This document shows, one piece after another, positions 33,798 through 41,804 of a DNA stretch of 64,000 nucleotides; positions within the stretch are counted from its first letter, which is position 1; each line of letters starts with the position of its first letter. The notes under the pieces are model-generated. The model was given only the letters and a program-made list of their open reading frames with translations, had not been told where the DNA came from and did no database searches. The translations under genes and the position numbers were made by a program. The DNA comes from DATFES01 sp035457725 (GTDB lineage Bacteria > Pseudomonadota > Alphaproteobacteria > CACIAM-22H2): the NCBI GenBank assembly GCA_035457725.1, contig DATIBC010000008.1, forward strand, positions 71,808 to 135,807, read 5' to 3'.

Positions 33798-34262
33798 CTA
33801 TCCGCGGCCGCGATAGGGCGCCACGCCCTGATCCGGCAGCCACAGGCCCGGCGGCGGCCGTCCGGTTTGCCAAAATACGTCGATCGGGATGCCGCCGCGC
33901 GGATACCAATAGCCGCCGATCCTGAGCCAGCGCGGCGCAACAAACCCGACCAACCGCGCGGCGACCGTCATCGTGCAATCTTCGTGAAACGCGCCGTGGT
34001 TGCGGAACGCGGCGAGATACAGCTTCAACGACTTGCTCTCGATCAGCCAGCGCCGTGGCGCATAGTCGATGACGAGATGCGCGAAATCGGGTTGCCCGGT
34101 AATCGGGCACAACGCGGTGAACTCGGGTGCGGCAAACCGCACCAAGTAGAGCTTGTCGGGATATGGATTTCTGACCCGCTCGAGCGCCGCCTTGTCGGGC
34201 GACTCCGGCAGGCGCGATGGCCGCCCGAGTTGCTTCAAGCCGCGATAGATCGATTTCGCCAT
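33798..34262 (-). CDS. queF: NADPH-dependent 7-cyano-7-deazaguanine reductase
   Basis: A 154-residue single-domain (type I) QueF. It reduces the nitrile preQ0 to preQ1, a step of queuosine biosynthesis. The motif FTALCPITGQPDFAH contains the catalytic Cys, and ESKSLKLYLAAFRNHGAFHE is the QueF NADPH/substrate signature. The start MAKSIYRGLKQLG is the ATG at 34262. The longer frame upstream lacks similarity. It is divergent from the TAXI-domain membrane protein across 103 bp. The queG-queA-tgt operon lies about 2.2 kb away on the same strand. Confidence 0.96.
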   Translation of the reverse strand: MAKSIYRGLKQLGRPSRLPESPDKAALERVRNPYPDKLYLVRFAAPEFTALCPITGQPDFAHLVIDYAPRRWLIESKSLKLYLAAFRNHGAFHEDCTMTVAARLVGFVAPRWLRIGGYWYPRGGIPIDVFWQTGRPPPGLWLPDQGVAPYRGRG

Positions 34263-34287
34263 ACGTGTCGCTCCGCCGCCGTATGTA

Positions 34288-34301
34288 TGCTCTATAGAGC
34301 A
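34288..34301. promoter_or_regulatory. Perfect 14-bp palindrome between divergent queF and TAXI genes
   Basis: TGCTCTATAGAGCA is a perfect dyad in an AT-richer patch of the 103-bp spacer, 26 bp from the queF start and 65 bp from the TAXI start. It could bind a dimeric repressor acting on one or both genes. It does not resemble a preQ1 riboswitch, which would need a C-rich loop and an A-rich tail. Function is inferred from symmetry and position only. Confidence 0.4.
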
Positions 34302-34365
34302 ACATGATAGATTTTTCGAGGCCGTCGCCGCGCAGGGTCGGTCGCGAGGGTCGGGGGGGTGGCTC

Positions 34366-35649
34366 ATGTCATTGCGCGACGCGCTCAAGGTCTATGTCCC
34401 GATCGCGCTGTTGGTGGCTGTGGGTTTTGTCGTCGCTTATCGCTTCGTCGATCCCGCTCCGCCGACCAGTCTCAAGATGGCGACCGGTTCGCCCGATGGC
34501 GCGTATCACGCATTCGGGCAGCGTTACCGCGAGATACTGGCGCGCGACGGCGTCATCCTCGAGATCGTGCCGACCGCAGGATCGGTCGAGAACCTGCGCC
34601 TGCTGCAAGCGGACGACGGCGTCGATATTGCCTTCGTGCAAGGCGGCGTCGGCGATCCCGATCAGTCGCCCAACCTCGTGTCGCTCGCCAGCGTCTTCTA
34701 CGAGCCTCTATGGGTCTTCTTGCGCGCCGACGGCCAACCCTGGAAGCTGAGTGAGCTCGCCGGCAAGCGTGTCGCGATCGGGAGCGAGGGAAGCGGCGTC
34801 CAGCGCCTGGCGATAGACCTCATGGCCGCAAACGGCATCGGCGCCGACGCGTTCACGGCGTTGGCCATCGGCGGGCAAGCCGCCGTGACGGCGCTGCTCG
34901 CCGGCGAAATCGACGCGGCATTCTTCGTCACCGCCAACGTGCGGCCGCTGATGCCGCTGATCGACGCGCCTGATCTGCGTCTGCTCAATTTCGTGCACGC
35001 CGATGCGTACAAGCTGCGCTTCAAGAATCTTGCCAGCGTGACGCTGCCGGCCGCAGCGATCGATCTCGACGGCGAAGTGCCGCCGGAGGACCTTACCCTG
35101 CTCGCTCCGGTCGCATCGCTGGTGGCCCGCGACGACCTGCATCCCGCGCTCACCGATCTTCTCTTGCGCGCGGCCGATGAGATCCATCGTCCGCGCGCCT
35201 TATTCAATCGGCCCAACGAATTTCCCTCGGCCAACTTCATCGACTACCCGCTCGACTCGAACGCGCGCCGTTATCTCGCGTCCGGACCATCGTTCCTGCG
35301 CCGCTATCTCCCATTCCGCGTCGCGGCGATGGTCGAGCGTCTTTGGGTCATGGTGCTGCCGCTGCTGACGCTTGCCATTCCACTGGCGCGTTTTGCGCCG
35401 CCCGCATACTCCTGGCAGGTTCGCCGTCGCATCTACCGTTGGTACAAGCACCTGCGCCGCATCGAGCGGCGGTCCGACCGCGCGGCCGACGCCGAGGCAC
35501 GGCGGGCGTTGCTGGGCGAGCTCGAGGAGCTGCAGCAACGCGTCGGCGAGGTCAAGGTGCCGCTGTCCTACGCCGAGGACCTGTATCACCTGCGTTTGCA
35601 CATCATGTTCGTACGCCAGCGCCTCGAGGACCCAAAGCGAGCGATGTGA
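34366..35649 (+). CDS. Membrane-anchored TAXI-domain (TRAP solute-receptor-like) protein
   Basis: A 427-residue protein. An N-terminal hydrophobic helix (about residues 9-26, uncleaved by appearance) is followed by a TAXI/NMT1-like binding domain of ~290 residues: KMATGSPDGAYHAFGQRY, VPTAGSVENLRLL, IGSEGSGVQRLA. A second helix lies at about 325-344. The C-terminal tail of ~80 residues is basic and coiled-coil-like (RRIERRSDRAADAEARRALL). Ordinary TAXI proteins are secreted and lack the second helix and tail. No TRAP permease gene is adjacent. A sensory or accessory role is possible. Confidence 0.82.
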   Translation: MSLRDALKVYVPIALLVAVGFVVAYRFVDPAPPTSLKMATGSPDGAYHAFGQRYREILARDGVILEIVPTAGSVENLRLLQADDGVDIAFVQGGVGDPDQSPNLVSLASVFYEPLWVFLRADGQPWKLSELAGKRVAIGSEGSGVQRLAIDLMAANGIGADAFTALAIGGQAAVTALLAGEIDAAFFVTANVRPLMPLIDAPDLRLLNFVHADAYKLRFKNLASVTLPAAAIDLDGEVPPEDLTLLAPVASLVARDDLHPALTDLLLRAADEIHRPRALFNRPNEFPSANFIDYPLDSNARRYLASGPSFLRRYLPFRVAAMVERLWVMVLPLLTLAIPLARFAPPAYSWQVRRRIYRWYKHLRRIERRSDRAADAEARRALLGELEELQQRVGEVKVPLSYAEDLYHLRLHIMFVRQRLEDPKRAM

Positions 35650-35658
35650 GCGCGCCTA

Positions 35659-35681
35659 CGCCGGCGCCTTAATCGCCGGCG
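35659..35681. terminator. GC hairpin between convergent TAXI and SUMF1-like genes
   Basis: CGCCGGCG is repeated as a perfect 8-base inverted repeat around the 7-base loop CCTTAAT. The loop contains the TAA stop of the minus-strand SUMF1-like gene (35669-35671). The repeat starts 9 bp after the TAXI stop. It is therefore placed to act on both transcripts, but neither side carries a T-run. Confidence 0.4.
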
Positions 35682-36499
35682 CAACGAAATCCGACCATGT
35701 CGAGGCCAATATCCGGCGGGTTACCGTGACGATACGCGACGCGCAGACAATAAGCATCGTTGCCCCAGCCGCCGCCGCGAATGACGACGTCATCCGGCGC
35801 GCCGGGAAAGCGGCTCGACGTCCATTCCCAGACATTGCCGGCCATGTCGTGCAATCCGAACGGGGAGACCCCCGCCGCAAACCTGCCGACGGGCGCGGTG
35901 CGGGCGAACCCGTCGCGCGGACTTGGCGCGCAGCACTCGAGCGTGCCGAAATTCGCCCGCCGCAAGTCTCCCTCTTCCGGCGGAGCGTCGCCCCAAGGAT
36001 AACGTCGGCCGTCTTGGCCACGGGCGGCGAACTCCCATTCCTCCTCGCTCGGCAAACGCAGCCGGTAGTGGCGGGCGAACGCAGCGGCATCGTTGGCCGA
36101 GACCTGGACGACCGGATGGTCGTTGAGCCCGGCCAGCGAACTGCGTGGACCAGTCGGATGGCGCCAGTCCGCGCCATCGACCGCGCGCCAGCGATCGGTC
36201 CAAACGTGGCCATGGCCGGCGCGCTCCGGATCGGTCACGTATCCCGTCACGGCGACAAAGCGCCGAAACTGCCGATTGGTGACCTCGAAGCGCATGATCC
36301 GGAACCGGCCGACGCCGACCGGACGCGGCGCTTCGTCCGCCTCACCGTCACGATCGCCCATGACAAAGTCGCCGCCGGGAATCCTCACGAGCTGGAGGTC
36401 GTCGTCCCTAGCTTGCGACAACGCCAGCCGCGGCGACACGGCGAGGGCAATGACACCCGATATCACCGCCCTTCGGCTTGGCGCGGGCAGGGGCATCAT
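35669..36499 (-). CDS. SUMF1/EgtB/PvdO-family (formylglycine-generating-enzyme-like) protein
   Basis: A 276-residue protein with an export signal containing a twin-arginine-like start (PSRRAVISGVIALAVSPRL) and an FGE-sulfatase domain. Landmarks are IPGGDFVMGDRDGEADEAPR, FEVTNRQFRRF, RLPSEEEWEFAARG, MAGNVWEWTSS and RGGGWGNDAYCLRVAYR. True formylglycine-generating enzymes have two active-site cysteines here. Only Cys251 is present and the first position is Gly/Asn, so it is probably not a sulfatase activator. Its ATG overlaps the tgt stop (ATGA), making it the last gene of the queuosine operon. Confidence 0.85.
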   Translation of the reverse strand: MMPLPAPSRRAVISGVIALAVSPRLALSQARDDDLQLVRIPGGDFVMGDRDGEADEAPRPVGVGRFRIMRFEVTNRQFRRFVAVTGYVTDPERAGHGHVWTDRWRAVDGADWRHPTGPRSSLAGLNDHPVVQVSANDAAAFARHYRLRLPSEEEWEFAARGQDGRRYPWGDAPPEEGDLRRANFGTLECCAPSPRDGFARTAPVGRFAAGVSPFGLHDMAGNVWEWTSSRFPGAPDDVVIRGGGWGNDAYCLRVAYRHGNPPDIGLDMVGFRCAGD

Positions 36500-37635
36500 C
36501 GCGCCGGACCTCGAGCCGGAACATCGCCGGCGGCCTGCAGACGCGCGAATTCGACGACGTAGGCGCCGAACGCACGGTCGTCGATCGCGGCGCGAATTTC
36601 CGTCATCAAGTCTTGATAGTAGGTCAAGTTGTGGCGGGTCAGCAGCATCGCGCCGAGAATCTCGCCCGCCTTGCTAAGGTGATGCAAATATGCGCGCGAA
36701 TAGCCCGTACACGCCGGACAGCGGCAATCGGCATCGAGCGGACGGTCGTCGTCGGCATGACGGGCATTGCGCAGATTAAGCGCGCCGCGCCGGGTGAACG
36801 CCTGGGCGGTACGCCCCGAACGCGTCGGCAACACGCAGTCGAACATGTCGACCCCGCGGGCGGCCGCGGCGACGATATCGGCAGGCTTGCCGACGCCCAT
36901 AAGGTAGCGCGGCCGATCCACCGGCAACTGCGCCTCGCTCGCCTCGAGCATCGCATCGCGCGTCGCGGCGTCTTCGCCGACCGCTAGCCCGCCGATCGCA
37001 TAGCCGTCGAAAGCGAGCGCCGTCAGCATCGCCGCCGACTCCTCGCGTAACGCCCGAAACATGCCGCCTTGAACGATGCCGAAGACCCCGTAACCAGGTC
37101 GAGGCTGAAAGGCGGCGAGCGAGCGTTCCGCCCAGCGCATCGACAGCCGCATCGATCGCGCCGTGTCGTCCTCGCTTGCCGGATATGGCGTGCACTCGTC
37201 GAAAGCCATGGTGATGTCGGCGCCGAGCAGTTGCTGGATCTCGATCGAGCGCTCGGGCGTCAGGGTGTGGCGAGCGCCGTCGATATGCGATTGGAATGTA
37301 ACGCCCCGCTCGTCGATCTTGCGCAGCTCGGCGAGCGACATCACCTGGTAACCGCCGGAATCGGTCAGCAGCGGCCCCGGCCAGTTCATGAACCGATGGA
37401 GGCCGCCGAGCCGGGCAATTCGTTCGGCGCCCGGCCGCAGCATCAAGTGATATGTGTTGGCGAGTATGATCTCGGCGCCGGTTGCGCGGACATCGCCTGG
37501 CGTCATCGCCTTGACGGTCGCCGCGGTGCCGACCGGCATGAAGGCCGGCGTCTCGACCGCGCCATGCGCCGTCGTCAGACGCCCGCGGCGCGCCTTGCCA
37601 TCCCGCGACAGCAGCGTGAAGGCGACGCCGTTCAC
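36496..37635 (-). CDS. tgt: tRNA-guanine transglycosylase
   Basis: A 379-residue enzyme that swaps guanine-34 of GUN-anticodon tRNAs for preQ1. LTDSGGYQVMSLAELRKI holds the base-recognition Asp. MGVGKPADIVAAAARGVDMF leads into the nucleophile region FDCVLPTRSGR. DADCRCPACTGYSRAYLHHL is the Cys3-His zinc site. The start is the GTG at 37633-37635, overlapping the queA stop as GTGA. Upstream in-frame residues belong to the queA shadow. It is coupled in turn to the SUMF1-like gene. Confidence 0.97.
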   Translation of the reverse strand: MNGVAFTLLSRDGKARRGRLTTAHGAVETPAFMPVGTAATVKAMTPGDVRATGAEIILANTYHLMLRPGAERIARLGGLHRFMNWPGPLLTDSGGYQVMSLAELRKIDERGVTFQSHIDGARHTLTPERSIEIQQLLGADITMAFDECTPYPASEDDTARSMRLSMRWAERSLAAFQPRPGYGVFGIVQGGMFRALREESAAMLTALAFDGYAIGGLAVGEDAATRDAMLEASEAQLPVDRPRYLMGVGKPADIVAAAARGVDMFDCVLPTRSGRTAQAFTRRGALNLRNARHADDDRPLDADCRCPACTGYSRAYLHHLSKAGEILGAMLLTRHNLTYYQDLMTEIRAAIDDRAFGAYVVEFARLQAAGDVPARGPAR

Positions 37636-38675
37636 GGCGCGTCCTCGCCGGGGTAGAGGAGACAGCAATCGCCGTAGGAGTAGAAGCGATAGCCGTGCTC
37701 GACCGCGTGCGCATACGCCGCCTTCATCCGCGCCAGCCCACTGAATGCCGCGACCAGCATGAACAACGTCGATCGCGGCAGATGAAAATTGGTCAGCAAG
37801 AGATCGACCGCTTTGAAGCGATACCCCGGGGTGATGAAAATGTTGGTCTCGCCGCGCCAGGCAACGACGCAGCCGTTTGCGTCGGCGGCGGTTTCGAGCA
37901 CCCGAAGCGCCGTCGTGCCAACGGCGACGATACGGCCGCCCGCCGCACGCGTGGCGTTGATCGCCGCTGCGGCTTGCGCCGTCAACTCGCCCTGCTCGGC
38001 ATGCATGACGTGCGCTTTCGTGTCTTCGACCTTCACCGGCAGGAACGTGCCGGCGCCGACATGGAGGGTCAATGCCGTACGTTCTATTCCGGCGCGCTCG
38101 AGCGAGGCCGCCAGCTCAGGCGTAAAATGAAACCCGGCCGTCGAGGCTGCGACAGCTCCCGCCTTGTCGGCCCAAATCGTCTGATAATCAGCCGCGTCGC
38201 GCGGATCGCCGCCTGGCGGACGCTTTATATACGGGGGAAGCGGCATTTCGCCGAGCGCGTCAAGCGCGCCATCGAGGTCCGGCCCGCCGCGATCGAAGGT
38301 CAGCGTGACTTCGCCGCCTTCCCGCTTGGCCCGCACCTCCGCGGTAAATCCCGGCGCGAACACGACGAAGTCGCCGGCGCGCAGTTTCCTGGCCGGACGG
38401 GCGAAAGCGCGCCACGTCGCCGGATCGAGCCGGCGATGCAGCGTCACTTCGACCGCCGCGTCGCCGCGGCGCCCGCGCAGGCGCGCCTTGATTACCCGTG
38501 TGTCGTTGTAGACCAGCCGGTCGCCCGCCCGAAGAAGCGCCGGCAGATCGCGCACATGACGATCATCGAGGCGATCCGGCCGAACGACCAGCAACCGCGC
38601 CGCGTCGCGCGGCACGATGGGCCGCTGCGCGATCCGCCCCGCCGGCAGCTCAAAATCGAACGCGGAGACTTTCAC
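37632..38675 (-). CDS. queA: S-adenosylmethionine:tRNA ribosyltransferase-isomerase
   Basis: A 347-residue QueA, which builds epoxyqueuosine on preQ1-modified tRNA using the ribose of SAM. The protein starts KVSAFDFELPAGRIAQRP and contains LVYNDTRVIKARLRG, then GEMPLPPYIKR and AGFHFTPELAASLERAGIE. LTNFHLPRSTLFMLVAAFSG near the end is diagnostic. The start is the GTG at 38673-38675 overlapping the queG TGA (GTGA). Length is normal. Confidence 0.97.
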   Translation of the reverse strand: MKVSAFDFELPAGRIAQRPIVPRDAARLLVVRPDRLDDRHVRDLPALLRAGDRLVYNDTRVIKARLRGRRGDAAVEVTLHRRLDPATWRAFARPARKLRAGDFVVFAPGFTAEVRAKREGGEVTLTFDRGGPDLDGALDALGEMPLPPYIKRPPGGDPRDAADYQTIWADKAGAVAASTAGFHFTPELAASLERAGIERTALTLHVGAGTFLPVKVEDTKAHVMHAEQGELTAQAAAAINATRAAGGRIVAVGTTALRVLETAADANGCVVAWRGETNIFITPGYRFKAVDLLLTNFHLPRSTLFMLVAAFSGLARMKAAYAHAVEHGYRFYSYGDCCLLYPGEDAP

Positions 38676-39811
38676 GCCTGCTCGGCCTCCGTCCACTCGC
38701 GGCGGACATCGGCGTCCGACTCCACTTCGAGCCGCGCCGTGCGCAACGCCTCGAACTGCGGGCGCGCCAGCAACCGCGACAACGCCCACGCCGCCATGGC
38801 ACGAACCAGCGGCGATGCGTCGTCGACACGTTCGCGCGCCACCTGGGCAAGCTCGGCGCGGCCGCTGTTGCCGATGGCGATCAGGACATTGCGGACGAAA
38901 CGGTCGCGGCCGGTTCGCTTGATCGGCGAGCCGGCGAAGAGTTGTCGGAACCCCGCATCGTCCAACCGGGCGAGGTCGGCGAGGCGCGGCGCCGCGAGTT
39001 CGGCGCGTGGGGCCAACTCCGCTTCGGTCGCGCGCGTGGCGAATTTGTTCCACGGGCAGACCGCGAGGCAGTCGTCGCAACCATAGATCCGGTTGCCGAT
39101 CGCGGCGCGGAACTCGCGCCCGATGTGTCCCTTGTGCTCGATGGTCAGATACGAAATGCATCGCCGCGCGTCGAGCCGGTACGGGGCAGGAAACGCGGCG
39201 GTCGGGCAGACTTCGAGGCAGCGCCGACATTCGCCACAATGATCGACTTCGGGCGCGTCGGGTTCGAACTTCAGCGTGGTGAAGATTTCCGCCAGGAACA
39301 GCCACGAGCCGAAGCGCCGCGAAACGAGGTTGGTATGCTTGCCTTGCCACCCGATGGCGCCGCGCTCGGCAAGCGGTTTCTCCATGACCGGCGCGGTATC
39401 GACGAACACCTTGACGTCGCCGCGCCATGTGTCGTCGATCCACCGCGCCAGGGTCCTGAGCCGTTTCTTGATGACGTCATGGTAGTCGTGTCCCTGCGCA
39501 TAAACCGAGATCGCGCCGCATTCGCGCTGCCCGACGACAGTGAATGGATCGCCAGACGGTCCATAATTCATTGCCAGCGTGATCACGCTTCGTGCATCGG
39601 GCCACAGATCGCGCGGGTCGGCGCGACGCGGAGCGGTATCGGCGAGCCAGCCCATGTCGCCGTGCATCCCCTCGGCGATGAACGCGGCGAGGCGAGATTT
39701 CGCATTTGCGGCGAGCGCCGCCGGCGCGAAGCCGACGGCATCGAATCCGGCGGCGAGCGCTCGATCGCGTATCGCCCGCTTCGCCTGCGTCATGTCCGGA
39801 ATCGCCGCCAT
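38672..39811 (-). CDS. queG: Epoxyqueuosine reductase
   Basis: A 379-residue cobalamin- and iron-sulfur-dependent enzyme that reduces epoxyqueuosine to queuosine in tRNA. MNYGPSGDPF and the following region form the corrinoid-binding part. Two ferredoxin-type clusters are marked by HCGECRRCLEVCPTAAF and YGCDDCLAVCPWNKFA. The C-terminal ~80 residues are HEAT-like repeats. It is the first gene of the coupled operon queG-queA-tgt-SUMF1-like and diverges from xdhC across 122 bp. Confidence 0.96.
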   Translation of the reverse strand: MAAIPDMTQAKRAIRDRALAAGFDAVGFAPAALAANAKSRLAAFIAEGMHGDMGWLADTAPRRADPRDLWPDARSVITLAMNYGPSGDPFTVVGQRECGAISVYAQGHDYHDVIKKRLRTLARWIDDTWRGDVKVFVDTAPVMEKPLAERGAIGWQGKHTNLVSRRFGSWLFLAEIFTTLKFEPDAPEVDHCGECRRCLEVCPTAAFPAPYRLDARRCISYLTIEHKGHIGREFRAAIGNRIYGCDDCLAVCPWNKFATRATEAELAPRAELAAPRLADLARLDDAGFRQLFAGSPIKRTGRDRFVRNVLIAIGNSGRAELAQVARERVDDASPLVRAMAAWALSRLLARPQFEALRTARLEVESDADVRREWTEAEQA

Positions 39812-39933
39812 AGGTCAGGATTTAGCACAGAATCGGTTCGCCCCGACGGGCCGCAAAGCGTTCCCACTGGCGGTCGAAAAAGGTCTAGAATTGAAGCAGT
39901 TGCCGGCCGCGATCGGGTCGCCACGGAGATGGC

Positions 39934-40767
39934 ATGAGCCAAGCAATGACCGACTGGCTTTCCGCGCTTGCGGCGTTTCGCGCCGAGGGCCAGCCTTGCG
40001 TCATGGTAACGATCGCCGAGGTCAAGGGCTCGGCGCCGCGCGACAGCGGCACCAAGATGGTCGTGTCGCGCGACCGCCTAGCCGGGTCGGTCGGCGGCGG
40101 CCACCTCGAGCTTAAGGCGATCGAGACCGCGCGCGCGATGCTCGCCGAGCGCTCCGTCTCCGCGCGCATGGAAAGCTTCGGGCTGGGTCCGCATCTTGGG
40201 CAGTGTTGTGGCGGAAGGGTGGCGCTCCTGTTCGAGCCGTTCAACGTCGAAACGCCAATGACCGTCGCGATATTCGGCTCCGGCCATGTCGGCAAGGCGC
40301 TGGTCCAAATACTTGCCGGCCTGCCGCTTCGCGTGCGCCTAATCGACGCCCGCGCCGAACAGTTTCCCGCCACGCTGCCGGACAACGTGGAAAGGACGTT
40401 GACCGACCACGTGGAGGACGAGGTTCCCGATTTGCCGATAGGCGCCTACTGCCTGGTCATGACGCATAGCCATGACCTCGACCTGGCCGTATGCGAGCGG
40501 CTGATCCGCCGCGGCGATTGCGCATATGTCGGGGTCATCGGTTCGGCCAGCAAATGGCGGCGCTTCGAGGCCCGCTTGCTTGCCAAGGGTTTGCCACCCG
40601 AAGCGGTCGCCGCCGTGCGCTGTCCGATCGGCATTGACGGCATCGAAGGCAAACACCCGCATGAGATCGCCGTCGCCGTCGCCGCTGAGCTGCTCCTGCG
40701 CCGCGACGCGATGCGGCATGCCGCGGCGTCCGCTGGAGCCGGGAAAAAGGCGCTGGGCCCCGCTTGA
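39934..40767 (+). CDS. xdhC: Xanthine dehydrogenase accessory protein XdhC
   Basis: A 277-residue XdhC/CoxF-type protein that binds molybdenum cofactor and helps insert it, in sulfurated form, into molybdenum hydroxylases. The N-terminal domain has EVKGSAPRDSGTKMVVSR, GSVGGGHLELKAIE and GQCCGGRVALLFEP. A Rossmann domain follows with VAIFGSGHVGKALVQIL and YVGVIGSASKWRRFEARL. CGGAG at 39924-39928 precedes the ATG. The hydroxylase subunit genes are not in this window. Its TGA overlaps the TTG start of the next gene (TTGA). Confidence 0.93.
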   Translation: MSQAMTDWLSALAAFRAEGQPCVMVTIAEVKGSAPRDSGTKMVVSRDRLAGSVGGGHLELKAIETARAMLAERSVSARMESFGLGPHLGQCCGGRVALLFEPFNVETPMTVAIFGSGHVGKALVQILAGLPLRVRLIDARAEQFPATLPDNVERTLTDHVEDEVPDLPIGAYCLVMTHSHDLDLAVCERLIRRGDCAYVGVIGSASKWRRFEARLLAKGLPPEAVAAVRCPIGIDGIEGKHPHEIAVAVAAELLLRRDAMRHAAASAGAGKKALGPA

Positions 40768-41804
40768 CCGCCACGGCGTCCCTGGCGCTCCTGCTCGCGG
40801 CGGTCGCCCTCCTAGCCGCAGGGCTCACTTGGCTCGTCGTGCGCAAACGAGCTTTTGTCGATATTCCGAACGATCGATCATCGCACGCGACGCCCACGCC
40901 ACGCGGCGGCGGCATCGGCATCGTCGCCGCGGCGGGCCTTGGCGCCTGCGTTTGGCTCCTCATGCCGCTTGGCTCGGACATTGCGCCGTCGGCGCTGGCC
41001 GGCCTGTTCGCCGGTGCGATCATAGTGGCGGCCGCCGGTCTCATCGATGACATGCGGCGCGTCTCGGCAGTGTTCAAGTTCGCCGGTCAGGCGGCTGCCT
41101 CGGCCATCGCCGTCGCACTCGGCGTGTCGTTCGAACGCGCCTACCTGCCTGGGTTCGGGACGGTCGCTCTCGGCGTCCTCGGTCCGATCGCGACGTTCCT
41201 TTGGCTGGTCGCCATGACCAACGCCTACAATTTCATGGACGGGCTCGACGGGATCGCCGGCGGCGTCGCCATCATCGCGGCCGCATTCCTCGCCGCGGTC
41301 GCCATCGCGGTCGCCGCGGGAACCGTTGCCGGCCTAGCGGCGATTTTAGCCGCCGCATCGCTAGGCTTCCTCGTCTTCAATCTGCCCCCCGCCCGCGTGT
41401 TCATGGGCGATGTCGGCTCGCAATTCCTTGGTTTCGCCTTCGCGGCGCTGGCCGTTTTTCTCGCGCGATCCGACGCGAGCGGCGGGCTCGTGTATGCAGT
41501 GCCGATTCTGCTAATCCACTTCATATTCGACACGGCATTCACGTTTTTCCGCCGATTGGCCGGCGGCGAGAATGTCGTGAGCGCCCATCGCAGCCATCTC
41601 TATCAGCGACTCAATCGGAGCGGCCTCGGCCATGGACGCGTCGCGGCGACGCTATGCGGATTCACCGCGATGCAAGGTCTCGTCGCCCTTTGGGCGGCGA
41701 ACCGGCCGGCCTCGTCGTGGCCGCTTGCTTTACTTGCGGTGCTGGCAATCCAAGCGGGTTACGCGACTTGGGTGGCGCGGCGCGCAGGTGGCGGCGCGGG
41801 CTAA
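40764..41804 (+). CDS. MraY/WecA-type polyprenyl-phosphate sugar-1-phosphate transferase (GT4)
   Basis: A 346-residue membrane enzyme with about ten helices. It transfers a HexNAc-phosphate from UDP to undecaprenyl phosphate and starts a surface glycan. Motifs are IPNDRSSHATPTPRGGG, GLIDDMRRVS (Mg-binding Asp pair), TNAYNFMDGLDGIAGG, FMGDVGSQFLGF and AHRSHLYQRL. The last two favour the WecA/WbpL branch over MraY. It starts at a TTG that overlaps the xdhC stop (TTGA). It ends with a 4-bp convergent overlap with the histidine kinase gene. No O-antigen cluster surrounds it. Confidence 0.9.
   Translation: MTATASLALLLAAVALLAAGLTWLVVRKRAFVDIPNDRSSHATPTPRGGGIGIVAAAGLGACVWLLMPLGSDIAPSALAGLFAGAIIVAAAGLIDDMRRVSAVFKFAGQAAASAIAVALGVSFERAYLPGFGTVALGVLGPIATFLWLVAMTNAYNFMDGLDGIAGGVAIIAAAFLAAVAIAVAAGTVAGLAAILAAASLGFLVFNLPPARVFMGDVGSQFLGFAFAALAVFLARSDASGGLVYAVPILLIHFIFDTAFTFFRRLAGGENVVSAHRSHLYQRLNRSGLGHGRVAATLCGFTAMQGLVALWAANRPASSWPLALLAVLAIQAGYATWVARRAGGGAG

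Noticed and set aside
34263..34365. preQ1 riboswitch upstream of queF
   Set aside because: There is no C-rich loop or A-rich tail pseudoknot; the only structure is a symmetric DNA palindrome.
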